In this document: one piece after another, positions 45,554 to 55,704 of the stretch
Position numbering within the stretch: the stretch's first letter is position 1
Layout of the letters: each line of letters begins with the position of its first letter
Assembly: GCA_964577305.1 (NCBI GenBank)
Contig: CAZNYS010000002.1
Location: forward strand, 1-64,000
Direction of reading: 5' to 3'
DNA: 64,000 nt
DNA from: UBA9300 sp964577305
Lineage (GTDB): Bacteria > Bacteroidota > Bacteroidia > Bacteroidales > VadinHA17
Notes under the pieces: model-generated
Told to the model about the DNA's origin: nothing
Seen by the model: only the letters and a program-made list of their open reading frames with translations
The model's database searches: none
Position numbers and translations under genes: made by a program

Positions 45554-45589
45554 CATTAAGAACTTATGTTAAACAAAAATTTCAAAATT

Positions 45590-45949
45590 ATGGCATCACT
45601 GAACAACAAAGTCCATCTTATCGGTAACCTGGGTAAAGATCCCGAGGTAAAAGAATTTGACAATGGAAGGAAAGTTGCAAAATTTCCTCTTGCAACTACT
45701 GAAAACTACAAAAATGAAAAAGGCGAAAAGCTGAGTGAGACAACCTGGCATAACCTTGTGCTCTGGAACGGCCTCGCCGGAATAGCGGAAAAATATCTTA
45801 CCAAAGGTAAGGAGATTGCTGTTGAAGGTCGTATTGTGCATCGTGATTATGAGAAAGATGGTGAGAAAAAATGGATCACTGAAATTATTGTAAGCCAGAT
45901 GCAAATGCTGAGAGGGAAGAAGGAAGAAGGTGTTTTTGATGAGAAGTAG
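45590..45949 (+). CDS. ssb: Single-stranded DNA-binding protein
   Basis: From ATG 45590 the protein is 119 residues, an OB-fold SSB: NKVHLIGNLGKDPEVKEF, VAKFPLATTENY, TWHNLVLWNGLAGIAEKYLTKG and VEGRIVHRDYE. It binds single-stranded DNA in replication, recombination and repair. It is short and lacks the acidic DDDIPF-type tail that recruits partner proteins in housekeeping SSBs, ending instead in GVFDEK. It may therefore be an accessory SSB. It is followed by a convergent repeat-filled gap. Confidence 0.92.
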   Translation: MASLNNKVHLIGNLGKDPEVKEFDNGRKVAKFPLATTENYKNEKGEKLSETTWHNLVLWNGLAGIAEKYLTKGKEIAVEGRIVHRDYEKDGEKKWITEIIVSQMQMLRGKKEEGVFDEK

Positions 45950-45954
45950 AGTTC

Positions 45955-46015
45955 AAGGCTAAGGCTGAAGCTGCACCCCTTAGCCTTAGCCTTAGCCTTA
46001 GCCTTAGCCTTTTCT
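45955..46015. repeat. TTAGCC-type hexamer array with hairpin
   Basis: Five perfect copies of CCTTAG plus CCTT (45978-46011) fill the convergent gap between ssb and the DUF5107 gene. The preceding AAGGCTAAGGCT (45955-45966) is complementary to two units of the array, so a 12-base-pair hairpin can form, followed by TTTTC. It may act as the terminator of ssb and is a likely site of copy-number change. Confidence 0.75.
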
Positions 46016-49000
46016 TCACCACTTCTCCTGGAGGTAAATCTTCACAACCTTATGCAGTAAGCTGAGATCAGCAATATAAATACTTTCCTGCCAGGGTTCT
46101 TTATCAAGTATATCAGGCATCATATACGCGTATTTTTCAGCTTCTTCATACCTCCCTTTATATAACGAAACAGCCCATTGCCTAATCCTCTTATCCGCAA
46201 GGCCCTTAATCCATTCATTAAAATAGCTCTCCGACTCCCTGTAATTGTTTGTTTCCCTCAATGCAAATACTTTTAGGATATTATATGAATCGATACATTC
46301 ATATTCATATGTACATTGATTTATTATTTTTTCATAGAGATCTCTTGCCTGCTCAGATTCTCCCTTCTTTCTGACAACCATTGCTTTAACAAAATCCAGT
46401 ATACGTTCATCCACGTTATATGGTTTGCCAACCCCCAGATTCTCAGGCCACCTATACGCTTCCCCTATATAGTCATATGCCTCATCTATTCGCCCACAGC
46501 AGTAACTATCAAGAGATGCCAAGGCATTTGCCTTCTCCCATACTTCCCTCCCCTGATGCGCACCTTCATGCGGAAGTATCACTGTTTCCTTCAATACATC
46601 AATACACCTGTATACACTATCTCTTGACAGCAGACATCGGGCATGATCAAAATCAATAATATAGTTGCCTTTGAACTTTTCATAGGCAGTGGTTGACACT
46701 TTCAGGGCCCTGGACGTATATCCACCTGAAAGGTAAAAATTGACCAACTCATGGTTTGTTCTCCACTCCCCGGGTGCAATTTTATATGCTTCCCTGTAAT
46801 CACGCCCGGCTTCTTTATCATCATCTGCAAGGGTAAAATTACCCCTGGCAATGTAAAACTCCCAGGTACCGGGTTCATCCCCTACAGACCTGAATAAACA
46901 ATCTGCTTTTTCCCTGTTTCCCGAATTCCAGTAAATAAGTGCCTGGTAATATCTGATCTTCCAACTGTTATTTTTTTCAGCTGCCCAGTTCAGTATATGT
47001 TCCGTCTCAGCCCTGAAAGGAAAGACAAAATCTGTTTCTGCCTGTATTAACTCATTAAGATATTTGTCGGACAATTCGTCTTTACCCAGCTTGTCATACA
47101 CATATGACAGATAAAGGAATATTAAAGGATCGGGAGGAGATAATTGAAGAAGCTTCAGGGCTTCTGTGTACATGTAATAATTTATATACCTGCATGCCAT
47201 CTCAAGGAATGTCTGGTATGGAAATTCATTATTGATATATTTAAGAAATGACTTTTCCAATGAATCAGCCGGGTTCATCAGGTAGTTCTCAAACCTGGCA
47301 AAATGGTTCAGCGGATCATGACTGATAATATCATTATAAAGTACAGTGAATAAAGAATCTAAACCTGCCTTCCTGGCCCATACGAGCCTTGTCCTCTTTA
47401 TTTGTTTATTGTTTATTCCATTTTTCAAGGCATAATCGATATACTTCCTTGCTTCAGCAATATTATTCTCCCTCAGGCTCAATAATGCAAGTTTATTTAT
47501 GGAATAGTTATGGAACTTATTAGATCTCATAGCTATACCATAAGCATCTTTTGCCTGGTATAATTTACCCTGCCGTTCAGTCAGAGAGGCATATATATTA
47601 TTTGCTTCCGGGTCATATGCATCAAATGCCAGTACTTTTCTTACCAATTTTTCAGCTTTATCATATCTATGTTTCCGCATCTCCAGCTCTGCCTGTTTTG
47701 TGTAGGCAGGCATGAAATACTGATCCTCATCAATACATTTTCTTATGTACTCCCCGGCCATCAGATAATCACGCTGTCTCATATATTCAATTGCCTGGTA
47801 ATAATAACCGTAAGCTGAATTCCATTTAAAACCATCATCTTCCAATGGCCTTGCAAGGATAGTTTCATGATCATTTCCCCTATAAATTAGCTCTTCTTTA
47901 TTTCTAAGGTATATCTCGGAAATACCCTCAGCATTATTAATTCTCAGGGTGACAGTATCTGTTGGTTCCATATCAAGCAGCCTGGATATGGTATTCCCTG
48001 CTTTTGTTACCAGCTCAATTGTATCGGTGATGATATTCAGTGCATAGATCAGGACTTTCTTACTCTCGCCTTCTGATGTGATATTTAATGCAATATTCGA
48101 GGTAATAGTTGTCAATCCTGAGATATTTGACAGGGGGAACCACCTGTCTGTAAATAATAGCTCTGAACCCTGTTCAAATTCAAGATGTTTAAAGGGTGAA
48201 TAAGTACTTGCTGAACCTGCCTGATTATAAAGCAGGCCTGTCTGTATCTCAGTATACTGACTATTTTCTGCAGTATCAGTCAATAAAGATTCCCATATAG
48301 CACCCTGACGTGAAAGCGCCCACATCCAGATTTTTTTTCCCGGCTTAAGCGGGTACAATGACCAATGGCCAAATCCGTAATCCCTGTCGTCATAATATCC
48401 TGCAAACCAGTCTGTATATTTTCCCAGTACATGGTAACTATGATCACCTCCAAAATTATTATTTCTATATAAGGATATATCCCTTTCATTTTTATTTACA
48501 GGCCATTGATAAACATTTCCACTATGATCTATTTGATTGGTTCCGGGAAAATAATAGTGAAGATCTTCGGCCGCATCAGCCGAAGCATTCATCCAGTGGT
48601 ATAATGATGTTTCTGCTGAGGAAGGATTTATCCATTCCGCCCTTGTTTCAAACCACGCTTTATTAGCCGGGAGGTATATCTCTACCTTCCATTCTGTCCT
48701 GCCCGGAAGATCTATTGCCCCTATAAAACATGATACGCTGCTATCAGGATTTAATCTCATGTAATAATCAACAGTGCTTGAAGTAACAGGTGAATGACCT
48801 ATGCATCCGAAATTCATCTCTATTCCTCCGCTGGTCCATGGACCCCTCATAGCAATATCCCGGAACTTAACTACATTATTATAGTAAATGAAATACTTGC
48901 CGTTGGTTTTATCCATTGCTCCGTATACTTTACCTCCTATTTCCGGTGCTATCCACAACTTGATCCAGTCGTTCTCCATACATACCATATTCCATTCCTG

Positions 49001-49189
49001 TTGAACAGGATCAACAGAGTAAGCATCAAAACGGTAATAGGGATATATTTTCCCGGGCTTAGGGACAGGATCAGGATCACCATATGGATAAGTGCTCATT
49101 TCCTTTAGCTCCTCGTATATAATAGCCCTCTGAGAAGTAAGCTTAAGATTAAGCAGAATTATGAATAATAACAGGAAATATTTCTTCAT
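46016..49189 (-). CDS. Secreted DUF5107 protein with TPR repeats
   Basis: From ATG 49189 the protein is 1057 residues with a signal peptide ending near LTSQ. The first ~400 residues form a DUF5107 domain: WIKLWIAPEIGGKVYGAMDKTNG, GGIEMNFGCIGHSPV, and FAGYYDDRDYGFGHWSLYP. The rest is a long array of tetratricopeptide-like helices (for example MAGEYIRKCIDEDQYFMPAY). DUF5107 has a galactose-mutarotase-like fold and is often found with carbohydrate-degrading genes, but its activity is not established. It is the last gene of a minus-strand run after S9 peptidase, GH53 and two GH2 genes, which suggests a role in glycan use. Confidence 0.83.
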   Translation of the reverse strand: MKKYFLLLFIILLNLKLTSQRAIIYEELKEMSTYPYGDPDPVPKPGKIYPYYRFDAYSVDPVQQEWNMVCMENDWIKLWIAPEIGGKVYGAMDKTNGKYFIYYNNVVKFRDIAMRGPWTSGGIEMNFGCIGHSPVTSSTVDYYMRLNPDSSVSCFIGAIDLPGRTEWKVEIYLPANKAWFETRAEWINPSSAETSLYHWMNASADAAEDLHYYFPGTNQIDHSGNVYQWPVNKNERDISLYRNNNFGGDHSYHVLGKYTDWFAGYYDDRDYGFGHWSLYPLKPGKKIWMWALSRQGAIWESLLTDTAENSQYTEIQTGLLYNQAGSASTYSPFKHLEFEQGSELLFTDRWFPLSNISGLTTITSNIALNITSEGESKKVLIYALNIITDTIELVTKAGNTISRLLDMEPTDTVTLRINNAEGISEIYLRNKEELIYRGNDHETILARPLEDDGFKWNSAYGYYYQAIEYMRQRDYLMAGEYIRKCIDEDQYFMPAYTKQAELEMRKHRYDKAEKLVRKVLAFDAYDPEANNIYASLTERQGKLYQAKDAYGIAMRSNKFHNYSINKLALLSLRENNIAEARKYIDYALKNGINNKQIKRTRLVWARKAGLDSLFTVLYNDIISHDPLNHFARFENYLMNPADSLEKSFLKYINNEFPYQTFLEMACRYINYYMYTEALKLLQLSPPDPLIFLYLSYVYDKLGKDELSDKYLNELIQAETDFVFPFRAETEHILNWAAEKNNSWKIRYYQALIYWNSGNREKADCLFRSVGDEPGTWEFYIARGNFTLADDDKEAGRDYREAYKIAPGEWRTNHELVNFYLSGGYTSRALKVSTTAYEKFKGNYIIDFDHARCLLSRDSVYRCIDVLKETVILPHEGAHQGREVWEKANALASLDSYCCGRIDEAYDYIGEAYRWPENLGVGKPYNVDERILDFVKAMVVRKKGESEQARDLYEKIINQCTYEYECIDSYNILKVFALRETNNYRESESYFNEWIKGLADKRIRQWAVSLYKGRYEEAEKYAYMMPDILDKEPWQESIYIADLSLLHKVVKIYLQEKW

Positions 49190-49263
49190 AGGCAACAGTG
49201 TTGTTTATATTCAATAATATACAAAAAAATTGGATATAGGAATATATACAGGTTCCACCTTCA

Positions 49264-49277
49264 CCCGAGTACTCGGG
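49264..49277. repeat. Perfect 14-base palindrome
   Basis: CCCGAGTACTCGGG is a perfect palindrome in the gap between the S9 peptidase and DUF5107 genes. It could be a short terminator stem or a protein-binding site. A GTTCGAAGAAC inverted repeat lies near 49307. Confidence 0.5.
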
Positions 49278-49317
49278 GCCAGGGCAAACAAGGAAATGCT
49301 CAAAAGTTCGAAGAACC

Positions 49318-51666
49318 CTAGTAATCTTTCATATCCACATTGGTGCGGTAATCACCGAGTAGGTGCTCAGCGAAGTAATACCACATCAATGTTTCAAAAT
49401 ACTCCGAATAATTACCGTATCCATGCCTCTGACCGGGCATAATCATAAAATCAAACCTTTTATTTGCCTTGATAAGTGCATCAACCACCCTTATACTGTT
49501 ACCGGGGTGAACATTATTATCTATATCACCATGAACAAGCAGTAGGTAACCCTTTAGATTCTTTGCAAGATCCTGGTTAGCAGGGACTTCTGACTTAAAT
49601 GTGATTTCTGTCCTGGTACTGTCCTGCTCTTCAGTAGGATATCCTTCTTCTTTTTCACCTTCTTCTTTCTTAACTTTTACTTTTTTCTCTATTTCCTTTA
49701 CCCCATGATGAGTTTCGCCCCACCACTGGTTATAAATATTATTATCATGGTTCCCTGAGGAAGATACCGCGACATCATAAAAACCGGGATAAGTGAGTAA
49801 GGCGGCTGTACTCATGAATCCACCACCTGAATGTCCGTAAATACCAACTCTTTCAATATCTATAAATTTATACATGTCGGCCAGCTGTTCAATACCGTAT
49901 TTATCATCAGCCAGTGCATAATCCCGTAAATTGTTATAACCATATGTATGGTAGTAATTATTTCTCTGTGGACTTCCACCTCTGTGTCCAAAGTTAACCA
50001 CTATGAAACCAAGCTGTGCCAGTGCGGTATTATATCTTGAACTAACGGAGAATGCATATGGTACTGATTCGGTCTGGGGGCCTGGATAAACATATGAGAT
50101 AACAGGATACTTTTTTGTTGAATCAAAATCAAATGGTTTAAACATCACCCCATACAGATCTGTAACGCCGTCTTTTGCTTTTACGACAAAACGTTCGGGC
50201 ATTTGCCAGCCCATGGCGTAAAGCTGTGAAAGATCAGGTTCTTCAAGTTCAAGCAATATTGTTCCGTTTTTATCTCTTAGCACTGATTTAGGTACCATAT
50301 CAACCCTGGAATAAGTATCAACCCAGTAATCATTTGTTTTTGACATACTGAAGGAGTGATCAGCATCTTCAGGACTGATAAGCTTCATTCCGCCACGATC
50401 AATAGACACCCTGTAAAGCATTGTATAATAAGGGTGTATACCCTGTTCGCGTCCAAATGCTTCAATGTATAATTCCCTTCCCAGTGTATCAATACGTTCA
50501 ATATTCCCGGTAACGAAAAATCCATCCGTTATTTGTCTTCTTATGTTACCATTCTCGTCATAAAGGTAAAGATGTCCCCATCCTGTCCTTTCTGACCACC
50601 AGATTATATCCTCACCTTCATTCAGAACTGCCAGGTCACCATAACCGTAACCATCATAAATATATGGATACTGCTCTTCGCTGAAAAGGGCTTTCAGATC
50701 ACCTGTATTAGCATCTACCATGCATATCTCTATTTCAGTAAGATCTCTTTTCTTACGCTCGATAATCAATTTATCGGCTGTTTCCTGTGATGTCCATCTC
50801 ACGTTGAGTCTCTGGTCCTTCCATTTTGCCACTTCCACATCTGTTCTTTCCTTTGTCTCAATATCAAATATTATAAGCTCAAGTTGCGGAACATTCTCTT
50901 CCCCGGGCATTGAATATTTATATGTTTCCAGCTCAGGTCTCGGTTCAGCAAGTGCATTGATAACAAAAAGGTCACCTACTTTCCTGCTGTCAGACTTAAT
51001 TACATATAGTTTTTCTTCATTTTCGAACCATCTGGCAATACTTCTTACCTTCTTGTCTTTAGCAGTATCAGACCTGCTGCTTGCATAACCATAGTTAAGC
51101 TCCCCGTCGGTACTTAACTGTATTTCAACACTGTCAGGATCATTGGATTTCATTATATACAGGTTATAGTTTTTTGCATATGCTATCCAGGTACTATCAG
51201 GACTATATGTCGCCCATCTATCCTTCCTGTCTTCTTTCGGAACAGTGTCTTTTATAACAAGTTTCCTGTTGTCCATATCAAAAAGGAAACGAATAGAATC
51301 TATTTTAAAGGTAAACCTTGTTGTGCTTTCCTTTTCAAATTCTATATCCTCAACAGGAAGATCAAGCTGATTATAAGGACGATGGATAAGCTTATGTATT
51401 TCGGCAGCCATATACCTGCTGTCAAACATCAGTTTTTTTGATTTAGCATCTCCATCAACATAATAGTAATTCTTGCCGCCAGACTTTTTGTATGAATACC
51501 AGAATTTATTTGATTCATGGATCCAGTGTGCCTGCACTCTTGTATCACCTGTCTTAATATTCATATTTGAGGATCTGAATTTCTCTGCTGTCTTGAAATC
51601 AGCTTTCTGCGAATAACTTACGGCAGCTATTAGCACAATAAAAGTAAAGATTAATGTTCTTTTCAT
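49318..51666 (-). CDS. S9 family (DPP IV-like) serine peptidase
   Basis: The 782-residue enzyme has a signal peptide (to about residue 20) and a beta-propeller-like N-terminal domain. The alpha/beta-hydrolase domain carries the triad S613 (GIYGHSGGGF), D716 (HGDIDNNVH) and H748 (GQRHGYG). This is the prolyl oligopeptidase/DPP IV clan, which trims dipeptides or cleaves after proline in the periplasm. An inserted Lys/Glu-rich segment (KEIEKKVKVKKEEGEKEEG, about residues 640-665) lies between the serine and aspartate. A -7-like TACATTTG on this strand (51699-51692) is upstream. It is followed by DUF5107 on the same strand. Confidence 0.9.
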   Translation of the reverse strand: MKRTLIFTFIVLIAAVSYSQKADFKTAEKFRSSNMNIKTGDTRVQAHWIHESNKFWYSYKKSGGKNYYYVDGDAKSKKLMFDSRYMAAEIHKLIHRPYNQLDLPVEDIEFEKESTTRFTFKIDSIRFLFDMDNRKLVIKDTVPKEDRKDRWATYSPDSTWIAYAKNYNLYIMKSNDPDSVEIQLSTDGELNYGYASSRSDTAKDKKVRSIARWFENEEKLYVIKSDSRKVGDLFVINALAEPRPELETYKYSMPGEENVPQLELIIFDIETKERTDVEVAKWKDQRLNVRWTSQETADKLIIERKKRDLTEIEICMVDANTGDLKALFSEEQYPYIYDGYGYGDLAVLNEGEDIIWWSERTGWGHLYLYDENGNIRRQITDGFFVTGNIERIDTLGRELYIEAFGREQGIHPYYTMLYRVSIDRGGMKLISPEDADHSFSMSKTNDYWVDTYSRVDMVPKSVLRDKNGTILLELEEPDLSQLYAMGWQMPERFVVKAKDGVTDLYGVMFKPFDFDSTKKYPVISYVYPGPQTESVPYAFSVSSRYNTALAQLGFIVVNFGHRGGSPQRNNYYHTYGYNNLRDYALADDKYGIEQLADMYKFIDIERVGIYGHSGGGFMSTAALLTYPGFYDVAVSSSGNHDNNIYNQWWGETHHGVKEIEKKVKVKKEEGEKEEGYPTEEQDSTRTEITFKSEVPANQDLAKNLKGYLLLVHGDIDNNVHPGNSIRVVDALIKANKRFDFMIMPGQRHGYGNYSEYFETLMWYYFAEHLLGDYRTNVDMKDY

Positions 51667-51757
51667 TGTAAGATAGTATTAGGTAATATAGCAAATGTAA
51701 TCATCCTGTTCATAATTGAGCAGTAAAGTGTTATAGAACAGGACAGACAATTTATAT

Positions 51758-53191
51758 CTACAGATACTGATTTCTCAGTTTATCATAGAGCCTCATGCCT
51801 TCAATCACATTACCATCTCTGTCAAAAAGGTCTCCCCTGAACCCAATCGGTTCCCATATGCAGGTACCTTTACCCATATCCTCCGGAAGGTTAAATACTA
51901 TTTTGTGTACTTCTGTTCTGAAATCAGAATATTCAACCACGTTAACCGGTTTTCTATAGCGGGTTACCAGGTCGGTAAGATTATATTTCAGATCATCGAG
52001 TGTACCATGCCACCTGGGGTAGTAAGATATTCCCATCATATCGAATTCGACCCCCCTGGCAATCATATTATTGTACCAGAAAACCGCCTCTTCATTTTGT
52101 CCTCCAAGTGCAACGTGCATCATAACAGGCATCTTGTCATCAACCATTTTCACCCCTTCTACTCCGGCCTTCAGCAATTCAGCCAGCTGATCTGGATTAC
52201 TTATATGACCATCGGGCCATAGCAAGCCATGATTAACCTCATTTCCTATCTGTACCATATCAGCCGGTGTTCCCTGTGCCTCAAGAGCCCTCAGAACATT
52301 CGCAGTATACATCTTCATAGTATCCCTGAGGGCCTCAAAATCCAGCGACGCCCAGGCAGCAGGTTTATTCTGTTGCTGCGGATCTGCCCAGTAGTCACTG
52401 TAATGAAAATTCAGCAAGAGTTTAATTCCTGCATCCTTAATACGCCTGGCCATCCGAAGGGTATATTCAAGGCCACAAAAGCCCCGACCTGGTGAATATC
52501 CTTTCTCATTTTCAGGGTTTACAAATATCCTGAGTCTTATATAGTTAAAGCCATGGTCAGCAAGTATTTTAACTGCATCTTTCTCAATGCCGTTATCATA
52601 ATACCTTCTTCCCCTGTCTTCAAACTGGGGCAGGAATGAGATATCTGCTCCTATCATTTTCCCTATCTCCTTGTCAACCTGCTTAATCTGATCAGGCTCA
52701 GGCGTAAGCAGTTCGACACCGGCAGGTATGGTATGTATCTCATGTGAGCCGGCCCATAATGATTCAGATCTTACTTCAATTTTTATTTTATCAGGTTTAT
52801 TACCAGCCTGAAAATTAAGCCATGCCAGGCCATTCTCAAGTTTGTGTTGCAGGTATTCCCTTCCTGTTGTATCTATTGCCGTTGAAAAACTCTCACCATC
52901 TTTAGTTCCCGTAATCCGGGCATCACCTTCAAGATAGATTCTGATATTATTATTTGCAGATTTTATTTCCCTCCCTGCACTGTCTGTTACTGCTACCCTC
53001 AGAAGGGTATTATCCTTCCCATCTGCCACAAGTGTTGTTCGGTAAGCAGTAAACATCACTGCCACTGCCTTTCCTGAGTCAACCTGGCTTATTGAAGCAA
53101 ATTCAGATACCTGGGAAATATCATTTTCAGAAGATTTACAAAAAGTTAATAATATCAATATTGCCAAACTTATTACAACCTGTGTTTTCAT
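51758..53191 (-). CDS. GH53 endo-beta-1,4-galactanase lipoprotein
   Basis: The 477-residue protein has a lipobox LLTFC (C18), an N-terminal Ig-like domain (about 40-150, LVADGKDNTLLRVAVTD), and a GH53 TIM barrel. ADISFLPQFEDRG begins the barrel, IRLRIFVNP and LNFHYSDYWADP follow, the acid/base is E318 in QIGNEVNHG, and the nucleophile is E420 in NVVEYSDF. GH53 cleaves beta-1,4-galactan of pectin side chains. The lipobox predicts surface or periplasmic attachment. It lies 8 bases after a GH2 gene, so endo-cleavage and beta-galactosidase steps are encoded together. Confidence 0.92.
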   Translation of the reverse strand: MKTQVVISLAILILLTFCKSSENDISQVSEFASISQVDSGKAVAVMFTAYRTTLVADGKDNTLLRVAVTDSAGREIKSANNNIRIYLEGDARITGTKDGESFSTAIDTTGREYLQHKLENGLAWLNFQAGNKPDKIKIEVRSESLWAGSHEIHTIPAGVELLTPEPDQIKQVDKEIGKMIGADISFLPQFEDRGRRYYDNGIEKDAVKILADHGFNYIRLRIFVNPENEKGYSPGRGFCGLEYTLRMARRIKDAGIKLLLNFHYSDYWADPQQQNKPAAWASLDFEALRDTMKMYTANVLRALEAQGTPADMVQIGNEVNHGLLWPDGHISNPDQLAELLKAGVEGVKMVDDKMPVMMHVALGGQNEEAVFWYNNMIARGVEFDMMGISYYPRWHGTLDDLKYNLTDLVTRYRKPVNVVEYSDFRTEVHKIVFNLPEDMGKGTCIWEPIGFRGDLFDRDGNVIEGMRLYDKLRNQYL

Positions 53192-53198
53192 GATAATC

Positions 53199-55652
53199 TT
53201 ATTTTATATAAGGTATTAAATCTGATTTTACTGTTTCGACTTCAATGCTATACGGGTAGAGACCTTCTGAAGAAGCTGTTATTTTTATTTTGCCGGGTTT
53301 TCGGGTTGACTGAACAATAATAAGTGCCAGCCCATTGAAAGCATTACGTTCATTAATCTTAAATGAATCATGGTCTATTGGATTTCCATTACCAACTCCT
53401 ATTAATATCCCTTCACCTTCGACCTCAAAACGGATCCTGTTATCTGCTATAGGTACAATATTATTATTACTATCGACTATTTCAGCTTTAATATGGATTA
53501 CATCTTTTGCATCTGCATTTATTTCTCTTCGGTCATAAGATAGCCTTATAGAATGTGGTTTACCAACCGTTTGAACAACGGCAGTATATATCTTCCCATT
53601 CTTTCTGCCTACTGCTTTCAGAACACCCGGTTCATACGGGACATCCCATGCCAGGTGTAAATCAGCTGTGTTTGTATTCAAATAAGGATGTACATACCTG
53701 TTCCAGCTTCCTGAGTTACCCTGCCGGGGGAATTCATATGATTTTACCCCGAAGGACTTATCATTAAGGAACAGTTCTACTGTATCACAGTTAGTGTATA
53801 CCAGTACAGGGAATACCTGACCTTCTCTGCCAGGCCAATTCCAATGAGGGAAAATATGTATCATTGGCTCATCTGTCCACTGACTTTGATAGAAATAGAA
53901 ACCATCCTTTTGAAATCCGCACATATCAATTACTCCTGAAGAAGCATTCTTTGCAGGCCATCTTGATTCTCCAAGGTAATCAATTCCTGTCCACATAAAA
54001 TCACCTATTACATAATCGTGTAATGCTTCAAATTTCCATAATTGTTCTGCTCTTATCATTCTTGAATTATATCCGGCATTTACCTTTGATGAATCCTGAC
54101 CAATCATATACCACCCACGTATTCCACCGTTTGAGACACTTTCTGTACCAACCATTCTCCAGTCAGGATATGAGTGATGATCAAGATTATAATACAATTC
54201 CCTTCTTTCATACCACCTATCAACGTAATTGTATCCTACAATATCCAACATATTTAGAAAAGGTAATTTTGCAGATCTTCCGTCAGCAGCAATATGATCG
54301 TTACCTGTTGTTACAGGCCGGGTGGGATCTTCCCTGTGAAATGTTTCAATCAAAGGTTTCAATATTTGCTCTCCTCCTTCGATGCTTTGCTCACCAATTT
54401 CATTGCCTGCACTCCACATTACCACTGAGGGATGATTCCGATCACGATGTATAAATGAGACAAGGTCTTTTTGTGACCACTCATCAAAATAATTGTGATA
54501 TCCAAATTCAACCTTTCCTCCTTTCCATTCATCAAATATTTCATTCATTACAAGGAACCCCATTCTATCACATAAATCCATAAATTCAGGAGCCATTGGG
54601 TTATGCGCCGTGCGTATTGCATTGCATCCCATTTCCTTTAGAAGCTCAAACCTTCGTTCCCATACTCTTGCAGGCACAGCAGCTCCCATACATCCAGCAT
54701 CATGATGCAGGCATACACCTTTCATTTTTACATGTTCCCCGTTTAACAGTAATCCTTTATCGGGTGAATACTCAATACTCCGTATACCAAATACTGTTTC
54801 AACCCTGTCAAGCACTTTCCTGCCTATTATTATTTCAGATACTAACTTATACAGATTTGGGCTTTCATTGGACCATAAATCCGGACTACCTACTTTTATT
54901 TCATGAACATACTTGGCAGAGTTTTTATTTTCCATATAAATATTGGATTCACAACTTCCTACTGTCTCATTATCAAAATTTAATATAGTTGAGCTTAAAA
55001 TAGTCTCATCATCTACAAACCCATTATTCTCAATCAATGTTTCGATCTTAACAAGAGCCTCTTCATCTGTTATTTCGGGTGTTTGTACAAAAACCCCCCA
55101 ATGCCCTATGTGGATTTTGTTCAGAAATGTCAGCCATACGTTTCTATAGATACCTGATCCGGTATACCATCTGCTATTTGGCTGCAAGCTGTTATTAACT
55201 CTAACGGCTAAAATATTCTTACCTTCATTCAGATATGGTGTCAGGTCATAATAAAATCCTGTATATCCATAAGGATGAAAACCAAGATGACGCCCATTTA
55301 TCCAAACATCAGCATTCATATATACGCCTTCAAAATCAATCCAAACTTTTTTATCATCACTCCAATGCTTGAGATCAAATGTTTTTCTGTACCATGCAAT
55401 TCCTCCGGGAAGATAGCCCCCTCTGCCTCCCGCAGGTGCATCCATGTCAAACTCAGACTCGATACTCCAGTCATGAGGAAGATTCAGTACTCTCCAATTA
55501 CTATCATCAAGATATACATCATCGCCATTATTTATGTCAACCAATAAGAATTTCCAGTTATAATTCAATGAATATACCTCTCTGCCTGTCTGAGCATTTA
55601 CTATACCCAAAAAAAGAAAAAAGGATAGTATTAAACAGGTAGTTCTTTTCAT
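53199..55652 (-). CDS. GH2 beta-galactosidase (gene 2 of the pair)
   Basis: The 817-residue enzyme has a signal peptide (to about residue 20). GH2 domains follow in order: sugar-binding (30-180), immunoglobulin-like (180-290), TIM barrel (295-600), then two C-terminal Ig-like domains, the last resembling a Big/invasin module (about 700-800). The acid/base is E418 in WSAGNEIG and the nucleophile E504 in VGTESVS. It should remove beta-linked galactose from galactan oligosaccharides in the periplasm. It is followed 8 bases later by the GH53 gene and preceded by a second GH2 gene. Confidence 0.9.
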   Translation of the reverse strand: MKRTTCLILSFFLFLGIVNAQTGREVYSLNYNWKFLLVDINNGDDVYLDDSNWRVLNLPHDWSIESEFDMDAPAGGRGGYLPGGIAWYRKTFDLKHWSDDKKVWIDFEGVYMNADVWINGRHLGFHPYGYTGFYYDLTPYLNEGKNILAVRVNNSLQPNSRWYTGSGIYRNVWLTFLNKIHIGHWGVFVQTPEITDEEALVKIETLIENNGFVDDETILSSTILNFDNETVGSCESNIYMENKNSAKYVHEIKVGSPDLWSNESPNLYKLVSEIIIGRKVLDRVETVFGIRSIEYSPDKGLLLNGEHVKMKGVCLHHDAGCMGAAVPARVWERRFELLKEMGCNAIRTAHNPMAPEFMDLCDRMGFLVMNEIFDEWKGGKVEFGYHNYFDEWSQKDLVSFIHRDRNHPSVVMWSAGNEIGEQSIEGGEQILKPLIETFHREDPTRPVTTGNDHIAADGRSAKLPFLNMLDIVGYNYVDRWYERRELYYNLDHHSYPDWRMVGTESVSNGGIRGWYMIGQDSSKVNAGYNSRMIRAEQLWKFEALHDYVIGDFMWTGIDYLGESRWPAKNASSGVIDMCGFQKDGFYFYQSQWTDEPMIHIFPHWNWPGREGQVFPVLVYTNCDTVELFLNDKSFGVKSYEFPRQGNSGSWNRYVHPYLNTNTADLHLAWDVPYEPGVLKAVGRKNGKIYTAVVQTVGKPHSIRLSYDRREINADAKDVIHIKAEIVDSNNNIVPIADNRIRFEVEGEGILIGVGNGNPIDHDSFKINERNAFNGLALIIVQSTRKPGKIKITASSEGLYPYSIEVETVKSDLIPYIK

Positions 55653-55704
55653 AAGGCTGCTATTGATTGGTTATTTCTGATACTGTAATATCATAATAAG
55701 ACAT

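Noticed and set aside
54023..54454. Open frame of 143 codons on the plus strand
   Set aside because: It lies antisense inside the GH2 TIM-barrel region and has no recognisable features.
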